Part shown: piece by piece, positions 6,472 through 7,401 of the stretch | How positions within the stretch are numbered: position 1 is the first letter of the stretch | How the letters are laid out: every line of letters begins with the position of its first letter | From: a bacterium UBP18_UBA7526 | GTDB lineage: Bacteria > UBP18 > UBA7526 | Reading direction: 5' to 3' | Length of the DNA: 7,401 bases | Assembly (NCBI GenBank): GCA_002478245.1 | Contig: DLMW01000073.1 | Location: 1 to 7,401 of the forward strand | Made by a program: the position numbers and the translations under genes | The notes under the pieces: generated by a model | The model's input: the letters and a program-made list of their open reading frames with translations, nothing else | Told to the model about the DNA's origin: nothing | Databases searched by the model: none

Positions 6472-7038
6472 ATGAGAAGAAGGTATCTATGGATTCTGGG
6501 GTTAGTCGTTCTCTCTATTTTATTCGGTGGGTTCTCAAAAACCTTGCCTAAGCCCAAGGCCTGCATCATCGATATCGATGGAACGATTGCCAATGAGAGC
6601 AAGCGGAGAGCAATGGCCACTAACCCAGATGGCAGTACAAACTGGCGAAAATACTTTGATCCAGAACTGGTAAAGAAGGATAAACCCATTCTTAAATCAC
6701 GAGAAGCGCTGAGATGGGTAGAAGAGAAAGGAGTTAAGATATTCTATGTGAGTAGCCGGGAGACCACGGTCCTTGAAGCAACCAAATGGTGGCTAAAACA
6801 GCATAACTTCCCAGAAGGAGAGGTATATCATAGAAAACCCTTTGCCCCGACCCTGGAATACAAGATCGATGCTATCAGAACTATTCAGAAAAATTATGAT
6901 GTCATCTTTGGGGTTGGTGATCGGGATCGGGATATCACTGCCTACCAGACCTGTGGCATCGTAGCCATCAAAGTTGCCGAATCCTCTGAGGAAGACTGGA
7001 TAAGAGTAAAGAACGAGATAGCGAAACTGATAAAATGA
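6472..7038 (+). CDS. HAD-superfamily phosphatase, exported or membrane-anchored
   Basis: A 188-residue protein. Residues 1-20 (MRRRYLW followed by a hydrophobic run to about 20) form a signal peptide or anchor with no lipobox cysteine. The HAD core follows: motif I DIDGT at 34-38 (nucleophile D34, acid/base D36), motif II Ser94 in YVSSRE, a candidate motif III Lys131 and motif IV GDRDRD at 149-154. The spacing and the WRKYF-x6-KDKP segment at 58-72 recall the 3'-phosphatase domain of T4-type polynucleotide kinase and the class B/C acid phosphatases (HAD subfamily III). The substrate is not known; a phosphate ester or nucleotide outside the cytoplasm is a guess. ATG 6472 is chosen because AAGGGGGAG (6459-6467) lies four bases before it. 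The in-frame ATG at 6445 sits in a repeat with no ribosome site and would add nine residues. Confidence 0.8.
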   Translation: MRRRYLWILGLVVLSILFGGFSKTLPKPKACIIDIDGTIANESKRRAMATNPDGSTNWRKYFDPELVKKDKPILKSREALRWVEEKGVKIFYVSSRETTVLEATKWWLKQHNFPEGEVYHRKPFAPTLEYKIDAIRTIQKNYDVIFGVGDRDRDITAYQTCGIVAIKVAESSEEDWIRVKNEIAKLIK

Positions 7039-7137
7039 GAGCCTTGCTTTATTTACTTTACTCAAAAATAATCTGGAACAAATCTTTGGTTACAAATAAA
7101 TGCTAAAGGTATCTTTAAAGGTTTTACGCGCAGAGAG
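7039..7137. other. AT-rich intergenic stretch, no gene seen
   Basis: No supported reading frame on either strand. A weak 5-bp hairpin (TAAAG 7104-7108 with CTTTA 7113-7117) lies here but has no proper U-tract, so no clear terminator for the HAD gene is visible. Confidence 0.6.
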
Positions 7138-7162
7138 CAAAAGAAAAAAAATCTAAAAAAGC
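7138..7162 (+). promoter_or_regulatory. A-tract UP-like element
   Basis: Runs of A (AAAAAAAA around 7144-7151 and AAAAAA at 7155-7160) lie directly before the -35 box, where the RNA polymerase alpha subunit binds UP elements. This predicts high promoter strength. Confidence 0.6.
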
Positions 7163-7190
7163 TTGACATTCGCAAAAATGGGTTTATAAT
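7163..7190 (+). promoter_or_regulatory. Perfect consensus sigma70-type promoter
   Basis: TTGACA at 7163-7168 and TATAAT at 7185-7190 with a 16-bp spacer. Both hexamers match the consensus exactly. Transcription should start at about 7195-7198. No protein gene begins downstream inside the window, so the first product is the structured RNA. Confidence 0.88.
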
Positions 7191-7220
7191 TAAAGCGTAA
7201 GCAAGAATTTGCTTAAACCC

Positions 7221-7232
7221 TGTTCTTTGAAA
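7221..7232 (+). promoter_or_regulatory. boxA-like antitermination element
   Basis: TGTTCTTTGAAA resembles the boxA element (TGCTCTTTA-type) bound as RNA by NusB/S10 in rRNA and some other leaders. It lies about 25 nt after the predicted transcription start. The match is short and could be chance. Confidence 0.4.
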
Positions 7233-7337
7233 AAACCAAATTTTAGGGGGAATGGGCTGATGGAACGAATCTAACCACGGTTGGAGCAAGTAGTTTCCCA
7301 AGCCCTCCTTAACGTTTGATCTATGATTTCCTATATT

Positions 7338-7370
7338 AGCCTTTCTCTTTCTAGAAAGGCTTCTTTTATT
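7338..7370 (+). terminator. Intrinsic (rho-independent) terminator
   Basis: A perfect 9-bp stem, AGCCTTTCT (7338-7346) with AGAAAGGCT (7353-7361), has a 6-nt loop and is followed by the T-rich TCTTTTATT. It would end the RNA started at the 7163-7190 promoter at about 7368-7370. Confidence 0.85.
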
Positions 7371-7401
7371 ATATTAAGGGTACTGGTGCAATTTACTGTC
7401 C

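Larger units (their letters stand above)
7196..7370 (+). ncRNA. Structured RNA of about 170 nt: small RNA or attenuated leader
   Basis: The segment lies between a perfect promoter and a strong intrinsic terminator and holds no long reading frame. Predicted helices by eye: TAAGCAA/TTGCTTA (7198-7204 with 7209-7215, loop GAAT); GGGCT 7254-7258 with AGCCC 7301-7305, extended past an AAT bulge by G-rich 7246-7250 with 7306-7310; inside it GGAA 7262-7265 with TTTCC near 7295-7298; and CTAAC 7271-7275 with GTTGG 7280-7284 closing a CACG loop. A boxA-like TGTTCTTTGAAA lies at 7221-7232. I do not recognise the class. It lacks the SRP, tmRNA and known riboswitch core motifs I could look for, and its two ends do not pair as in 6S RNA. 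It may be a riboswitch-type leader controlling a gene past the right edge. Confidence 0.6.

Noticed and set aside
7104..7117. TAAAG/CTTTA hairpin as terminator of the HAD gene
   Set aside because: The stem is only five AT-rich pairs and lacks a proper U-tract directly after it.
7252..7274. Tiny reading frames (ATG GGC TGA and ATG GAA CGA ATC TAA) after AGGGGG as a leader peptide
   Set aside because: They encode two and four residues only and lie in the predicted main helix; no regulatory codon run is seen.
7196..7370. 6S RNA
   Set aside because: Length and isolated promoter/terminator fit, but the 5' and 3' ends do not pair with each other and there is no large central bubble.

Overview
The window comes from a bacterium, probably an uncultured one. 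Bacterial signs are rsmI, Shine-Dalgarno-led genes and a perfect consensus sigma70-type promoter near the right end. A V/A-type rotary ATPase in place of an F-type set, a purine-rich codon style (many AGG, AGA, ATA) and short-period repeats at gene ends suggest a candidate-phylum or anaerobic lineage. The exact lineage cannot be fixed from this sequence. All supported genes lie on the + strand.

Region 1 (1-3135) is the end of a V-type ATPase operon: the 3' part of the catalytic A subunit, all of the B subunit and all of the central-stalk D subunit. A palindromically arranged cluster of 7-bp modules sits between B and D and supplies the last codons and stop of the B gene.

Region 2 (3154-5168) is closely packed and probably co-transcribed with region 1. 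It holds ammonia-dependent NAD synthetase (nadE), the 16S rRNA 2'-O-methyltransferase rsmI, and a small DUF4190-like membrane protein whose start overlaps the rsmI stop as ATGA.

Region 3 (5186-5804) holds a membrane metal-hydrolase-like gene (YdjM-type family) broken by a one-base frameshift in a run of six T. It also lacks an expected histidine. A short open stretch without a start codon follows.

Region 4 (5807-7038) holds a MobB-like P-loop NTPase, a 57-residue protein with a CQLGCF motif coupled to it by another ATGA overlap, a three-copy 10-bp repeat that supplies the stop of that small gene, and an exported or membrane-anchored HAD-family phosphatase.

Region 5 (7039-7401) has no protein gene. 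It carries an A-rich upstream element, a perfect TTGACA/TATAAT promoter, a transcribed stretch of about 170 nt with several predicted hairpins and a boxA-like element, and a strong intrinsic terminator. This is either a free-standing small RNA or an attenuated leader (riboswitch-like) for a gene beyond the right edge. It is the best candidate for something undescribed. The ATPase, NAD synthetase and RsmI genes are housekeeping; the repeats, the broken gene and the RNA are the accessory part.
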